A DNA stretch of 15,237 nucleotides, from positions 1 through 15,237 of the forward strand of contig CAZFUY010000076.1 in NCBI GenBank assembly GCA_964522445.1. The letters run 5' to 3'. The notes below the pieces were generated by a model. That model saw only the letters and a program-made list of their open reading frames with translations, did no database searches and was not told the origin of the DNA. Of the stretch, positions 5,902 to 13,545 are shown in pieces (positions within the stretch are counted from its first letter, which is position 1; the number at the start of each line of letters is the position of its first letter). The position numbers and the translations under genes are program-made. Source of the DNA: CAZFUY01 sp964522445 (GTDB lineage Bacteria > Pseudomonadota > Gammaproteobacteria > SZUA-229).

Positions 5902-7167
5902 GTGGAAAATCAAATTTTTGAACTTCAATATGCAATGGACACCTTTTACTTTTTGGTGTGCGGCGCATTAGTTATGTGGATGGCTGCAGGCTTTGCAATG
6001 TTAGAAGCAGGTCTGGTTCGTGCAAAAAACACAACTGAAATTTTAACCAAGAACGTAGCATTGTTTGCTATCTCTTGCATTATGTATCTGGTTTGCGGTT
6101 ACGCGATTATGTATGACGGTGGCATCTTCCTGGCAGGTATTCAGGGCGGTGATTCTCTGGTTGCTGATGCTTTAGCTGCATCCAAAGAAAATGGTTTTGG
6201 TGGTGATTCTGTTTATGCAGATGCTTCTGACTTCTTCTTCCAGGTTGTATTCGTCGCTACAGCTATGTCAATTGTCTCTGGTGCTGTTGCAGAGCGTATG
6301 AAATTATGGTCATTTCTGATATTTGCTGTTGTTATGACAGGTTTCATCTATCCAATGGAAGGCGCATGGACATGGAATGGTGCTGCAGTATTCGGCATGT
6401 TCACACTTGGCGACCAGGGTTTCTCTGACTTTGCTGGCTCAGGTATAGTGCATATGGCTGGTGCATCAGCAGCATTAGCAGGTGTTTTACTGTTAGGTGC
6501 TCGTAAAGGCAAATATGGTGAAAATGGTCAGGTAAATGCAATTCCTGGTGCTAACCTGCCAATGGCAACATTGGGTACATTCATTCTATGGATGGGCTGG
6601 TTTGGTTTCAATGGCGGTTCTGTATTGAAATTGGGTGATATCGCAAATGCTAATTCTGTGGCCATGGTATTTCTAAATACTAATGCAGCAGCAGCGGGTG
6701 GTGCAGTTGCTGCAATGATTGTTGCTCGTTTACTGTTTGGTAAAACTGATTTAACAATGCTATTAAACGGTGCATTAGCTGGTCTGGTAGCAATTACTGC
6801 TGAGCCATCAACACCAACAGCGCTTCAGGCAACTATCTTTGGTGGTATTGGTGGCGTTCTGGTTGTATTCAGTATCCTTACTCTGGATAAATTAAAAATT
6901 GATGATCCAGTCGGTGCAATTTCAGTACACGGTACCTGTGGCTTATTAGGTTTATTGCTTGTACCTATCACTAACTCTGATTCTACTTTTGCAGGTCAGT
7001 TATTAGGTGCTGCAACAATCTTCATCTGGGTATTCGGCACAAGCTTTGCAACATGGTTTGCAATAAAGGCTGTAATGGGTATTCGCGTGAGTGAAGAAGA
7101 TGAATACGAAGGTATGGATCTGGTGGACTGTGGTATGGAAGCATACCCAGAATTTACAACTAAGTAA
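5902..7167 (+). CDS. amtB: AmtB ammonium transporter
   Basis: This 421-residue Amt/Rh/MEP-family channel is an inner-membrane trimer that takes up ammonium. The pore twin histidines are H184 (in IVHMAGA) and H343 (in SVHGTCG). The segments FIYPMEGAWTWNG and LGTFILWMGWFGFNGGS are typical Amt sequence, and about eleven hydrophobic helices can be traced. The C-terminal tail (GIRVSEEDEYEGMDLVDCG) is the conserved cytosolic end that contacts GlnK. It starts with GTG, preceded by GGGGGAT about 8 bp upstream. Unlike E. coli AmtB there is no evident separate signal peptide; the N-terminus runs into the first helix within 12 residues. It is the last gene of the porin-glnK-amtB operon and is followed by a strong terminator. 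Confidence 0.97.
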   Translation: MENQIFELQYAMDTFYFLVCGALVMWMAAGFAMLEAGLVRAKNTTEILTKNVALFAISCIMYLVCGYAIMYDGGIFLAGIQGGDSLVADALAASKENGFGGDSVYADASDFFFQVVFVATAMSIVSGAVAERMKLWSFLIFAVVMTGFIYPMEGAWTWNGAAVFGMFTLGDQGFSDFAGSGIVHMAGASAALAGVLLLGARKGKYGENGQVNAIPGANLPMATLGTFILWMGWFGFNGGSVLKLGDIANANSVAMVFLNTNAAAAGGAVAAMIVARLLFGKTDLTMLLNGALAGLVAITAEPSTPTALQATIFGGIGGVLVVFSILTLDKLKIDDPVGAISVHGTCGLLGLLLVPITNSDSTFAGQLLGAATIFIWVFGTSFATWFAIKAVMGIRVSEEDEYEGMDLVDCGMEAYPEFTTK

Positions 7168-7216
7168 TACTTGGAGTAAATGCCAGTAGATTAGACTTCT
7201 ATTGGTTGTGTGGTCA

Positions 7217-7249
7217 GGCCGGAAGCATGCAAATGCTCCCGGCCTTTTT
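7217..7249 (+). terminator. Rho-independent terminator after amtB
   Basis: GGCCGGAAGCAT (7217-7228), GCAA tetraloop (7229-7232), ATGCTCCCGGCC (7233-7244), then TTTTT (7245-7249). The 12-bp stem has a single A-C mismatch and a GNRA loop. It lies 49 bp after the amtB stop codon and closes the operon. Confidence 0.9.
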
Positions 7250-7336
7250 ATGTACAGGAAGTACGGTATTCAGCGAGCGCATGGAGGCGCAGGAGCTGTT
7301 ATGTACAGGAAGTACGGTATTCAGTAAGCGTAGAGC
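7249..7336 (+). repeat. Direct repeat, 25-bp exact copies at 51-bp period
   Basis: TATGTACAGGAAGTACGGTA plus TTCAG occurs identically at 7249-7273 and 7300-7324. Between the copies lies a segment with the small palindrome GCGC-ATGGAG-GCGC (7277-7290). After the second copy a shortened version of the same segment follows (AGCGTAGAGCTGT), so the array is one full unit and one partial unit. The period is 17 codons, which explains why a reading frame through it gives a repeated peptide. I interpret it as an intergenic repeat family member rather than a gene. It abuts the amtB terminator. Confidence 0.75.
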
Positions 7337-7387
7337 TGTTCTCGACAAGTGCAGGAGTATTGCTTTTATAGATGATATTTTTATTTT

Positions 7388-7415
7388 TTAGATGAAAAAC
7401 AAATAAATTTATACT
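7388..7415 (+). promoter_or_regulatory. Weak candidate promoter for the DUF4124 gene
   Basis: TATACT (7410-7415) could be a -10 element, with TTTAGA (7388-7393) as a poor -35 at 16-bp spacing, in a very AT-rich tract upstream of the gene at 7450. Such matches are expected by chance in AT-rich DNA. Confidence 0.3.
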
Positions 7416-7449
7416 ATATAAAATTTAAGCTATGGAGTCTTCCGTTTTC

Positions 7450-7899
7450 ATGAAAAAATTATTTGTTGCTATCGCTTTGCTTTTTTCTGTTAGTACAATT
7501 GTTAATGCAGAAATTTTTAAGTGGATAGATAAAAAAGGTAAAGTTCATTATGGTGATAAGCCAATATCAGGTAGTACACAGCTAAACATAAGTGAAAGAA
7601 AGTTAAAGCCATCAGTATTTAATAAAAATAATGAAACAAGAGAAGAACGACGTAGACGGTTAATTGATGCTATGACTGAAGATCGTCTTGAAAAAAAAGA
7701 GATAAAATTAAAGGCTAAAAAGAAAAAAGCAAAAAGAAATCGCCGATGTGTTTTAGCAAAGGATCAGTTAAGGCAATACAGGCAAGCAGGTAGCTTGTAT
7801 GATTTTGATAGAAATGGCAATCGCTATGATTTGTCAGAAGACGCTCATAAAAAATCTATTTCAGATCTGGAAAAGTTGATTAAAAAAAATTGCAAATAA
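7450..7899 (+). CDS. Exported DUF4124-domain protein
   Basis: This 149-residue protein has a signal peptide (MKKLFVAIALLFSVSTIVNA, cleavage before E21), followed directly by the DUF4124 signature EIFKWIDKKGKVHYGDKP (21-38); this domain is common in small periplasmic proteins of proteobacteria and its function is unknown. A strongly basic, charged stretch follows (about 55-100, rich in K, R and E) and then the family-typical end with LYDFDRNGNRYDLS. There is a cysteine in the RRCVLA segment and another near the C-terminus, a possible disulfide in the periplasm. I chose ATG 7450 over the in-frame ATG 7432 because GGAG (7434-7437) sits upstream and the signal peptide starts at 7450. The gene stands alone between the amtB terminator and a convergent gene pair, and the context gives no hint of function. 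Confidence 0.82.
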   Translation: MKKLFVAIALLFSVSTIVNAEIFKWIDKKGKVHYGDKPISGSTQLNISERKLKPSVFNKNNETREERRRRLIDAMTEDRLEKKEIKLKAKKKKAKRNRRCVLAKDQLRQYRQAGSLYDFDRNGNRYDLSEDAHKKSISDLEKLIKKNCK

Positions 7900-8010
7900 A
7901 TTTATATTTGTCTTAGCTGGCGATATCAATAATTAGTGGCTATCCAGAAAATTAAGTCGCAGAGGATGCAGTAATAATATTGCTTACTTATTCTTGTGAT
8001 TCTGGTGTGG

Positions 8011-8046
8011 AAAAACTCAAGAGGCTCTGCGTGCCCTTGAGTTTTC
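8011..8046. terminator. Bidirectional terminator between convergent genes
   Basis: AAAACTCAAG (8012-8021) pairs perfectly with CTTGAGTTTT (8036-8045), and GGC/GCC extends the stem past a one-base bulge. On the minus strand the stem ends in a run of five U, on the plus strand in four. It lies between the DUF4124 gene (+, ends 7899) and the DUF1631 gene (-, ends 8108) and can serve both. Confidence 0.75.
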
Positions 8047-8107
8047 TGTCGTTGATATTTATTCTCTTATTAAACCTCCGTTTTTAGGGGGGGATATTAG
8101 ATGCTGT

Positions 8108-10468
8108 CTAAGCACTTGCTGTTAGTGAGGAAATAACATGGCTTAATGCGTGGTCGAAAGCAGAGTGGTCAGCGATAAATTTTGATTTCTTATCATTTAA
8201 TTCCTCTGTAAATATAGCCGCGTCTTTTTCTATAACTTTTACGCCTAAACGGTCAACGAAGATAAGTTTTGCTTCTTCCATAATAATGACAGAAAGTTTT
8301 AGTCTGCGTACTGCGCGATCATCCCCATTAAATATTTCAAACCATACGCCCGGTCTAACTTCTCGTGGAAGGTTTGCAACTTTAGCGCGTGATATCTCTG
8401 ATTTGCTGTCAACGGGGTTATTTTCTTCAGCATCAGCTATAAATTCACCAGTATTGTTTATTGCTGCCTCTAAGAATTCAATATCACAGGGGAAAGATTC
8501 GAGTGTGATCTCTTCTTCTATTTGACTATCCTGGTCAAATAAACTTTCTTTGTCTTCTATTTCATGGTCTGATTTTATCTCAGTTGTTTTATTAAAGTCA
8601 GATTCTTCAATCATTAATTTGTATGTATTTTTTAATGCTTGAAGAGAGTTATCAGTATCTTCTTTGCTCTGTTTTGTTTCATAAAGAAAATCTCTAAGTG
8701 TGTCAATAAGTCCCATATGATTGTTTTTTAAAGACAGCCAGGATGATTTTGACTTTACAGGTTGAAGGCTATTTATAATTAATACAAGAATGTTGCAGGC
8801 TTCTTTCCATGCGATGCTGTCTCTTCCATTGCGTATGTATCGATGAAACATTAGTGTGGACCAGAGCTTCAGTATTAATGGGTGTGCAGAATCAGGTAGT
8901 TGCTTTCCTTTTAATCGATATTGCATTTCCTTTAAAACGATCATTCGTGCATGCTCCTGCAGCACGTTCTTTTGAGTTTGTTTCTCGTTTTCTTCTGTAA
9001 TGGATTGGTCTTTATTTATGATGTTGTTGATATTGTCTATAGCTTTTTGAAAGCTAACAATATCTATATCAAAGTCTTTTAATAGTGTATCTATCTCTTT
9101 TTCGAGAAAAGGGTATAAATTATCGTCTTTATTATTAACGCTCTTTCCTGTTTCGGCTACTAGATTTAATAAATTTCTTGCTGGATGATTGTCGCTTTTG
9201 AATATGCCTTCATCCAGCATGGCGACTTTAATGACAGGTATTTGCAGTCTTAGTAAAAGATTTGTTATAACTTCTGATATGCTGCTGTCTTCTACAATAA
9301 CTTCAAAAAGCATTTCAATAAAGTCTATAGTTTTTTCATCAAGTTGATTAACCTGTTTTGTTATTGTGCCGCCCTGTTTTTTTCCTATGTGAGAGATGAG
9401 CGTTCTTTTAAAGCCTTCGATATCTAATGTGCCGCCATTATCTTTTTCTGGAAAATAATTTTGTTGAAGATTTGACAATGCCTCTAATACATCTTGACGA
9501 TCATAATACTGACCGGCATTGCCGCTATAGTTGTTTGAGGCATGTGATGTGTTAGGTGTTTTTGATGTGATGCTTCCATGTAAAAAGTTATTTATTACCC
9601 TGTTTATTTCGTCATGTGGTTGTAATGATGATGCGCCTAAATAGTTGCTGTTAAATGAGGGTGCAGAATGAGAATGGTAGTCATTGATTGAAAATGTATT
9701 TTCATCTGATAAAATATCTGTTTCCTGCAGGTCTTCTACAGTTTCACTGTTTCGCATTGATGTTTCTGGATGACTGTAGGTGTTTTTTGACTGAGGACTT
9801 AATGATCCCAGTTTTATCTGTGGTAAAATTCCTTCAGCAATTAACAGGTTGTTTAATGAATGATAACAGTCTTCCATTTGTGAACTGACTTCCTGGTCAA
9901 ATAGTTTATAAAGAATTAATTTATTTTGAGTATTTAATTCAATGCATCTCAGGGCTGTCTGGAATGCCTCGCAAATATTTCTTGGCTGTAAGGCTTCCTT
10001 GTCAAATATTTGTGTTGTTTTTAAGGCGAGTACTTCTAGTCTTGCCTCAAGATGATTTACAGCATCGCCAAATAGCCCCATTGCTTTTGAGTGCATGGTT
10101 GATATAGCAACCATCTCTTCCATGGCTTCCTGGTCAACAAGCGTTAGTTCTTCTTCTTCGATTTCTATTTGTTTTTTTCTATTTCTGGTTTGGCTTATTG
10201 GTCTTAGATAGGCAGTAAGTGCAGAAGCAAACTGTTCACCAATATTTTTTCGCTCCAGGCGTAACATGCGCATAGTGTCAAAATAATGATTCTGATCTTC
10301 ATTAGATTCTGCGATTTCTGACAGGCGAAATAAAGCATCATCTGCACCATTGAACATGCCGGATAACAGATTTGCCAGCTTTTCATTAAGACAGCTTTTT
10401 ATGTCGTATATAAGTGACTTGTATTTGTCGTTCTGAGGTGTTTCAAGTTTATGTATTTTTGCGCCCAT
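8108..10468 (-). CDS. DUF1631-family protein, full-length paralogue
   Basis: About 786 residues, resembling the DUF1631 family of proteobacteria, whose function is not established. The N-terminal 280 residues are mostly helical, a Ser/Asn-rich linker follows (about 225-320), then a helical middle block (about 325-625, with LLRLQIPVIKVAMLD and WSTLMFHRYIRNG), an acidic linker (about 630-695) and a C-terminal beta-rich module (VRPGVWFEIFNGDDRAVRRL onward, then IFVDRLGVKVIEKD) that recalls a PilZ-like barrel. The canonical c-di-GMP motif RxxxR plus D/NxSxxG is absent, so nucleotide binding is not supported. The frame extends to a TTG at 10504, where the nearest Shine-Dalgarno directly abuts the codon; I prefer ATG 10466-10468, though its ribosome-binding site is modest. 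No signal peptide or membrane segment. It lies about 100 bp after a shorter paralogue and is probably co-transcribed with it. Confidence 0.75.
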   Translation of the reverse strand: MGAKIHKLETPQNDKYKSLIYDIKSCLNEKLANLLSGMFNGADDALFRLSEIAESNEDQNHYFDTMRMLRLERKNIGEQFASALTAYLRPISQTRNRKKQIEIEEEELTLVDQEAMEEMVAISTMHSKAMGLFGDAVNHLEARLEVLALKTTQIFDKEALQPRNICEAFQTALRCIELNTQNKLILYKLFDQEVSSQMEDCYHSLNNLLIAEGILPQIKLGSLSPQSKNTYSHPETSMRNSETVEDLQETDILSDENTFSINDYHSHSAPSFNSNYLGASSLQPHDEINRVINNFLHGSITSKTPNTSHASNNYSGNAGQYYDRQDVLEALSNLQQNYFPEKDNGGTLDIEGFKRTLISHIGKKQGGTITKQVNQLDEKTIDFIEMLFEVIVEDSSISEVITNLLLRLQIPVIKVAMLDEGIFKSDNHPARNLLNLVAETGKSVNNKDDNLYPFLEKEIDTLLKDFDIDIVSFQKAIDNINNIINKDQSITEENEKQTQKNVLQEHARMIVLKEMQYRLKGKQLPDSAHPLILKLWSTLMFHRYIRNGRDSIAWKEACNILVLIINSLQPVKSKSSWLSLKNNHMGLIDTLRDFLYETKQSKEDTDNSLQALKNTYKLMIEESDFNKTTEIKSDHEIEDKESLFDQDSQIEEEITLESFPCDIEFLEAAINNTGEFIADAEENNPVDSKSEISRAKVANLPREVRPGVWFEIFNGDDRAVRRLKLSVIIMEEAKLIFVDRLGVKVIEKDAAIFTEELNDKKSKFIADHSAFDHALSHVISSLTASA

Positions 10469-10567
10469 AGTTACAGTTTCCAGATTCAAGTTGACACACG
10501 ACAACCTCTTTAAAGGCTGTTATTTATTTTATCAATTGAATGTCGGTTCTATGTACGGACTAAATAT

Positions 10568-12004
10568 TTAGCTTTGTGCAGAAAGAGACATTATTACATT
10601 AGATAAGGCATTGTTAAATATTGAATGATCTGCAATAAAAAGAGATTTTTTATTTTTAATCTCTTTTGCAAATACATCAGCATCTTTGTCTATTACTTTA
10701 ATGCCTAAGCGATTTACAAAAACAAGTCTCGCTTCATCCATTACTATTAAAGATAGTTTCAATCGTCTTACAGATGTATTCTCTCCCGTATAAATTTCAA
10801 ACCAGGTGCCTGGTTTGACATTTTCGGGTAATAGTTTAATTTTTTCTTTAGCCAGTTTTATTTTTTCTTCGGCTGGGTGTATTTTGGTGCTTTCGATAAA
10901 GTCTTCAGGCTCATCCTCGATGCCTTTGTCTGCCAGTATTTTTTCTGAAAAGTCAAAAGTCTTTTGCATTGTTAGCTTTAATGCTCTAAGGGCAGTGAAT
11001 GATTTTTCTTTTTCAAGTTTGATTTCGTTAAGCAAAGGTGTTAACTGATTTATTAGGTCGTCCTGGCTGTCTGTAAGCTGAATCATTTCGCCATGGCTTT
11101 TAGCGGGTCTTGTGCCTCTTATTATTCTGGCTAATAAGTCCACAGATATATTCCATTGAGAACTGCTCTTTCCGTATCGAATAAATCTATGGAACATTAA
11201 TGTTGACCAGTATTTTAGAACCAGAGGCTGTATGGCTTTCGGTAGTTCCTTTTTACCAACCTGATATTGCAGCTCGGTTAATACAGTTTGACGAGCATGT
11301 TCTTTTAGAAGTCTTTGCCTGGTTTGTTTTTCATTTTCATTTTGTTTGCCCTGCTCAATCTTTTCTAGTCGGTTGAGTGCTTTTAGGGCTGTGTGAAAAC
11401 TGACAATGTTTTTATTAAAGCTGTTTAATAGTTGGCCAATAATAAGTTCGATAGTTTTTAGAACAGGATCTTCTTTATTGTCTATACCAATGCCAATGTG
11501 TGCTATCTGGTCAAGTACGTTTCGTGCAGGATGCTTGTTATTAAAGAAGAATTTTGTGTCCAGCATAGCAATTTTAATGACTGGAATTTGTAATCTTAAT
11601 AAAACTGATTTAACAGCAGGTGATATATTGATGTCTCTTAAAAAAGCACCAAATATCATTTCAACAAAATCAATGGTTCGGCTGTCAATTTGATTGACTG
11701 AACGTGTAATAGCGCCAGGATGTATTTTTGCAACACTATTTAATAGTGCGGTTTTAAAGTCATCAGTATTTATATTAGTTTTTTGCCCAGAAATATATTC
11801 TGATTTATATGTGGGCTGTAGTTTTGATAGTGCGTCTATAACTTCCTGACGAGGAAAAACATGTTTGCTTCCGGCACGTCGTAAACTGGTTTGATTTTTA
11901 TTGGTATCGTCAATGTCGCCATTAATGAACTCATTAATAACGGTGGAGTTATCTTTGATCGCCTTGATTTGTGTTGTGTTCATACCGTGTGTATCTGCGC
12001 TCAT
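10568..12004 (-). CDS. DUF1631-family protein, N-terminally short paralogue
   Basis: This 478-residue protein is a clear paralogue of the next gene downstream. Shared blocks run from VINEFINGDI (residues 22-31, equivalent to VINNFLHGSI in the long copy) through LLRLQIPVIKIAMLD (135-149), HPARNVLDQIA, NENEKQTRQRLLKEHAR (222-238) and WSTLMFHRFIRYG (266-278) to the nearly identical C-terminal module (VKPGTWFEI 396-404, SVRRLKLSLI 411-420, FVNRLGIKVI 429-438, FIADHS 456-461). It lacks the first 300 or so residues of the longer protein and begins with a short unrelated leader. No internal stop or frameshift is seen and the ends are intact, so it looks like a functional gene rather than a pseudogene. 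The start ATG has no strong Shine-Dalgarno. Function unknown; a partner or antagonist of the long copy is one possibility. Confidence 0.75.
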   Translation of the reverse strand: MSADTHGMNTTQIKAIKDNSTVINEFINGDIDDTNKNQTSLRRAGSKHVFPRQEVIDALSKLQPTYKSEYISGQKTNINTDDFKTALLNSVAKIHPGAITRSVNQIDSRTIDFVEMIFGAFLRDINISPAVKSVLLRLQIPVIKIAMLDTKFFFNNKHPARNVLDQIAHIGIGIDNKEDPVLKTIELIIGQLLNSFNKNIVSFHTALKALNRLEKIEQGKQNENEKQTRQRLLKEHARQTVLTELQYQVGKKELPKAIQPLVLKYWSTLMFHRFIRYGKSSSQWNISVDLLARIIRGTRPAKSHGEMIQLTDSQDDLINQLTPLLNEIKLEKEKSFTALRALKLTMQKTFDFSEKILADKGIEDEPEDFIESTKIHPAEEKIKLAKEKIKLLPENVKPGTWFEIYTGENTSVRRLKLSLIVMDEARLVFVNRLGIKVIDKDADVFAKEIKNKKSLFIADHSIFNNALSNVIMSLSAQS

Positions 12005-12374
12005 GTTCTATACCAAATGTTATTCAGCAATTTGAAGAATACAACTTTACATGAAGGCATTTGATGCCTTCTGATTAAGCAACTAGACCATGTGGTTTTA
12101 GTTTGCATCTTCTGTGTTACAGGCGGATAGCCTGTTGGATGCGTTTAACATTTGGGGGTAAGCATTTAGATACGCTTTAAAGTTAATCCATTAAAGAAGT
12201 ATCTGCGTCCTGTGATTTTAGCCCCCCATTCGGGGGAATAGTGTGAGTTAGTTCACAAATTGTTAAGAGGGGGCTAGTAGCTGCTTTTCAGTATCCTGTT
12301 ATAAACCTAGACCTTAAGGCCCTCTGTATCAAGTATGAAGAGATATAGTGGTAGTAAATTTAAGACATAAGGTT
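12005..12374 (-). other. 370-bp hairpin-rich intergenic region upstream of the DUF1631 pair
   Basis: No credible protein gene. At least four hairpins lie in a row: GAAGGCAT-TTG-ATGCCTTC (12053-12071); ACAGGC-GGATA-GCCTGT (12119-12135) inside an outer GCATC/GATGC pair (12105-12109 and 12138-12142); AGATAC/GTATCT plus inner CTTTAA/TTAAAG (12168-12204, 12 bp in total); and CCCCC-ATTC-GGGGG (12223-12236). The C-run can also pair with GGGGGCT at 12269-12275, giving mutually exclusive structures. None is followed by a good U-tract. On the minus strand this would be the 3' end of the HDOD transcript or the 5' leader of the DUF1631 pair; a small RNA on either strand is also possible. I could not match it to a riboswitch class I know. 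Confidence 0.5.
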
Positions 12375-13244
12375 TTAAGGTGCAACTTTAGGGCAAATGA
12401 TATCCAGCACTTCTCCTGCCTGTTCCCAGGCCTTATCCATAATTTCGGGTAATACTGAAAGTTTCAGGCCTGTTACTTTAAGGGTTTCAGGTTCAAATCC
12501 AGTGCTATCGTCCAGTAAATATTCATCAATTTCAGTGTCTGGTCCTATGGCGTTTACTACACAGTTAGCAATATGCACAATGGCTGTTTCAATAGGGTAT
12601 TTTTTTGCCTTTAAGGGGTTGTGATGGTAGGTAATGACATCTTTCAGTGTGTCTGCCATTTCCCAGTTTTCCATTAAAGCGCCACCTACATCGGCATGGG
12701 TGAAGCCCATAGTTTCCTGCTCTGCATGAAATAGTACGCCATCACTTTCACTCGCTCTAAGCAATATTTCCTGTGATAGTTCCGGTTCTTTAAAATAGAG
12801 TATGAGTTTGCCCAGATCATGAAGCAGGCCGGCAACAAACAGGCGTTCACCATGCAGGATATTGCAGTGCTTGGAAAGTAATCGTGCGACTATGCCGGTA
12901 TGCACGCTGTGTCGCCAGAACAGGTCGATGTCAACCAGTTGATTTGGGATGCGCTTAAATGTATCTACCGCAGAAGTTGCCAGCACAAGATTTCTTAAAT
13001 CATCTTCACCAATAACAGATACGGCACGGCTCACTAATTCAATTTTAACGGCCAGAGCATAATAGGCGCTATTAACAATGCGTAAAATGCGTGCAGTTAA
13101 TGATGGGTCATGACTAATTACTTCGCCCAGTTGTTTTGCGTTGTGATTAGGGTTTTCCATAACCTGGTTAACGCGAATAAAAATTTCTGGTAATGATATG
13201 AGTTTTATAACGCCTTTGACCAGGTCTTCAGGTTTTTTGGTCAT
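12375..13244 (-). CDS. HDOD-domain signalling protein with intact HD motif
   Basis: This 289-residue cytosolic protein belongs to the HDOD group, HD-related output domains found in bacterial signalling proteins. The HDOD part spans about 10-210 (LPEIFIRVNQVMENP, then DPSLTARILRIVNSAYYAL at 46-64, IGEDDLRNLVLAT, HSVHTGIVARLLS). It keeps the metal-ligand set H115, HDLGK (142-146), H183 in FTHADVGG and HH (207-208), but lacks a GYP motif, so it is not a recognisable HD-GYP c-di-GMP phosphodiesterase. No receiver, GGDEF or other partner domain is fused to it, so it acts alone or through another protein. An AAGGA Shine-Dalgarno stands about 10 bp before the ATG. It is divergent from typA and upstream of the DUF1631 pair on the same strand, separated by the structured gap. 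Its substrate and targets are unknown. Confidence 0.88.
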   Translation of the reverse strand: MTKKPEDLVKGVIKLISLPEIFIRVNQVMENPNHNAKQLGEVISHDPSLTARILRIVNSAYYALAVKIELVSRAVSVIGEDDLRNLVLATSAVDTFKRIPNQLVDIDLFWRHSVHTGIVARLLSKHCNILHGERLFVAGLLHDLGKLILYFKEPELSQEILLRASESDGVLFHAEQETMGFTHADVGGALMENWEMADTLKDVITYHHNPLKAKKYPIETAIVHIANCVVNAIGPDTEIDEYLLDDSTGFEPETLKVTGLKLSVLPEIMDKAWEQAGEVLDIICPKVAP

Positions 13245-13545
13245 TATTATGTTTTTCCTTTGTCAATTTAGGGAGTAGCCCGAGAGACAGGCTTGTCTGT
13301 AACATGATAATAGTTTTCTTTTTTGCTACTTGCAGTCAGATTGGCGTGATTTTTGGCAATATTTAGAATTAACCGGGTGGTTGATTTTAAGAAATCCTGC
13401 TCTGGCGACCAGTTCGCGTACAGTGCAAAAGGAAGTATTGCAATATTTGCATGTGAATATCAGTTAAAAAGCCGGTATTTTGCACTTATCAATGAACATT
13501 AATGTATAATGCGCGACCCTTATATTATGATCTGGAATTCGAGCT
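13245..13545. other. Divergent intergenic region between the HDOD gene and typA
   Basis: About 300 bp without a credible gene. It holds the typA promoter near its right end and presumably the HDOD promoter near its left end, where only the Shine-Dalgarno is clear. A short inverted repeat AGACA-GGCT-TGTCT lies near 13285-13298. Antisense reading frames extending into it from typA are shadows. Confidence 0.6.
13480..13510 (+). promoter_or_regulatory. Sigma-70 promoter candidate for typA
   Basis: A perfect -10 TATAAT (13505-13510) is preceded by TTGCAC (13480-13485) at 19 bp, or TGCACT at 18 bp, both longer than the ideal 17. A GC-rich GCGCG discriminator follows. It lies about 35 bp before the GTG start. 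Confidence 0.55.

Noticed and set aside
7206..7391. 61-codon plus-strand reading frame after amtB
   Set aside because: It starts inside the terminator stem and its sequence is the translation of the 51-bp repeat; no ribosome-binding site or family resemblance.
8072..8093. CCTCC...GGGGG as a second terminator of the long DUF1631 gene
   Set aside because: Pairing needs a G-U in plus-strand RNA and fails (C-A mismatch) on the minus strand where the gene ends; the 8011-8046 hairpin is far better.
8108..8400. Canonical PilZ c-di-GMP binding motif in the C-terminal module of the long DUF1631 protein
   Set aside because: The RxxxR and D/NxSxxG signatures are missing; only a general resemblance of a beta-rich module remains.
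12222..12237. C5/G5 hairpin as an intrinsic terminator of the HDOD gene
   Set aside because: The minus strand after the stem reads CTAAAATC with no U-tract, and it lies about 140 bp past the stop codon.
12005..12374. c-di-GMP (GEMM) or other known riboswitch upstream of the DUF1631 genes
   Set aside because: A GGACGCAG stretch on the minus strand loosely recalls the GEMM core, but the receptor hairpins and conserved flanks are not present; no other class I know matches.
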